Positions 63,761 to 64,000 of a stretch of 64,000 bases of DNA are shown piece by piece (positions within the stretch are counted from its first letter, which is position 1; every line of letters starts with the position of its first letter). The stretch comes from Weissella thailandensis (lineage in GTDB: Bacteria; Bacillota; Bacilli; Lactobacillales; Lactobacillaceae). The notes below the pieces were generated by a model, which was not told where the DNA came from, made no database searches, and worked only from the letters and a program-made list of their open reading frames with translations. The stretch covers positions 56,490 through 120,489 of the forward strand of contig NZ_BJEC01000005.1 of the NCBI RefSeq assembly GCF_005405465.1, in the 5' to 3' direction. Both the position numbers and the translations under genes were made by a program.

Positions 63761-64000
63761 ATGGCAAAAATAGAAGAAATTTCAATTGATTTAACAAAAC
63801 ATGATATTGAAATAAAGTCATATGCTGGCAGCTATGCGACTTTAAAAATTGATGGAGTGGATTTTAACGATCTTGTTGGAAAAGAAATTGATGGTCATAA
63901 GATGGCTCATTTAAAAAGAATTGCGTTTGTAGCACCTTATATCAACAACGATGATGATGCCTTCAAAAACAAAACGCTTAAACTGATTATCCATCAATAA
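63761..64000 (+). CDS. Early prophage protein, unknown function
   Basis: A 79-residue protein that I do not recognise (IEEISIDLTKHDIEIKSYAGSYATLKIDGVDFNDLVGKEIDGHK), predicted mostly beta. It has an own Shine-Dalgarno (AAGGAGG) 9 bases upstream, is 12 bases after the Cro-like gene, and ends with TAA exactly at the window edge. The prophage continues beyond. Confidence 0.75.
   Translation: MAKIEEISIDLTKHDIEIKSYAGSYATLKIDGVDFNDLVGKEIDGHKMAHLKRIAFVAPYINNDDDAFKNKTLKLIIHQ

Overview
The window is a low-GC Firmicutes chromosome segment from a lactic acid bacterium, most likely Weissella. The best clue is the leftward gene at 32356-33372, which as I remember it closely resembles FemX of Weissella viridescens. 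D-lactate dehydrogenase, catabolic acetolactate synthase and decarboxylase, an AT-rich composition and Bacillus/Lactobacillus-like gene order agree. The species cannot be fixed from sequence alone; a D-lactate-forming Weissella is my inference.

Layout. (a) 1-8.7 kb: a HerA-like ATPase, a small membrane protein, uvrA, a tiny basic protein, then rapZ-yvcK-whiA and clpP, with a CtsR-type operator before clpP. (b) 8.8-18.8 kb: metabolic genes, namely an MFS exporter, ldhD with Rex/cre-like sites, an orphan EIIC-like membrane protein, rpmF on the minus strand (zinc-less L32), a universal stress protein, a MarR regulator, tRNA-Gln(CTG), alsS, alsD and a quinone-oxidoreductase-like enzyme. (c) 18.8-36.7 kb: clpE under a CIRCE plus a CtsR operator, a LysM/CHAP wall protein with an Ala/Ser repeat, a dead NlpC/P60-like protein, GNAT, dut, radA, yacL-like, gltX, secA, prfB, femX, an RNA methyltransferase, an HD protein, an MFS exporter whose start looks like ATT, and an HxlR regulator. 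(d) 36.6-57.2 kb: a Phe T-box and pheST, mltG, recQ, greA, a YfhO-type protein, a class B PBP, the yqgN-gluP-yqgQ-glcK cluster, a second LysM/CHAP protein with a WalR box, a Cys-less rhodanese, DUF3042, GDPD, miaA, glnR and glnA. (e) 57.3-59.7 kb: three tightly linked genes that I do not recognise. (f) 59.8 kb to the end: tRNA-Arg(TCT) followed by the left end of a prophage with integrase, an Ltp-type exclusion protein, a PH-like DUF4429 protein, ImmA, a CI-like repressor, an operator region, a Cro-like gene and one early gene. The prophage runs off the right edge.

How it works together. Most genes are housekeeping: repair, translation, secretion, cell wall, protein quality control and nitrogen assimilation. 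Regulation is readable at several points: CtsR and HrcA at the clp genes, Rex/CcpA-like sites at the fermentation and glucokinase genes, WalR at a wall hydrolase, and a tRNA-Phe-sensing T-box at pheST.

The least explained parts are the three-gene cassette at 57.3-59.7 kb, two rightward hairpin terminators inside the leftward lysogeny module (one with a promoter in front, suggesting a small RNA), and helically phased repeats at the prophage left end. I found no CRISPR array, insertion sequence or rRNA.
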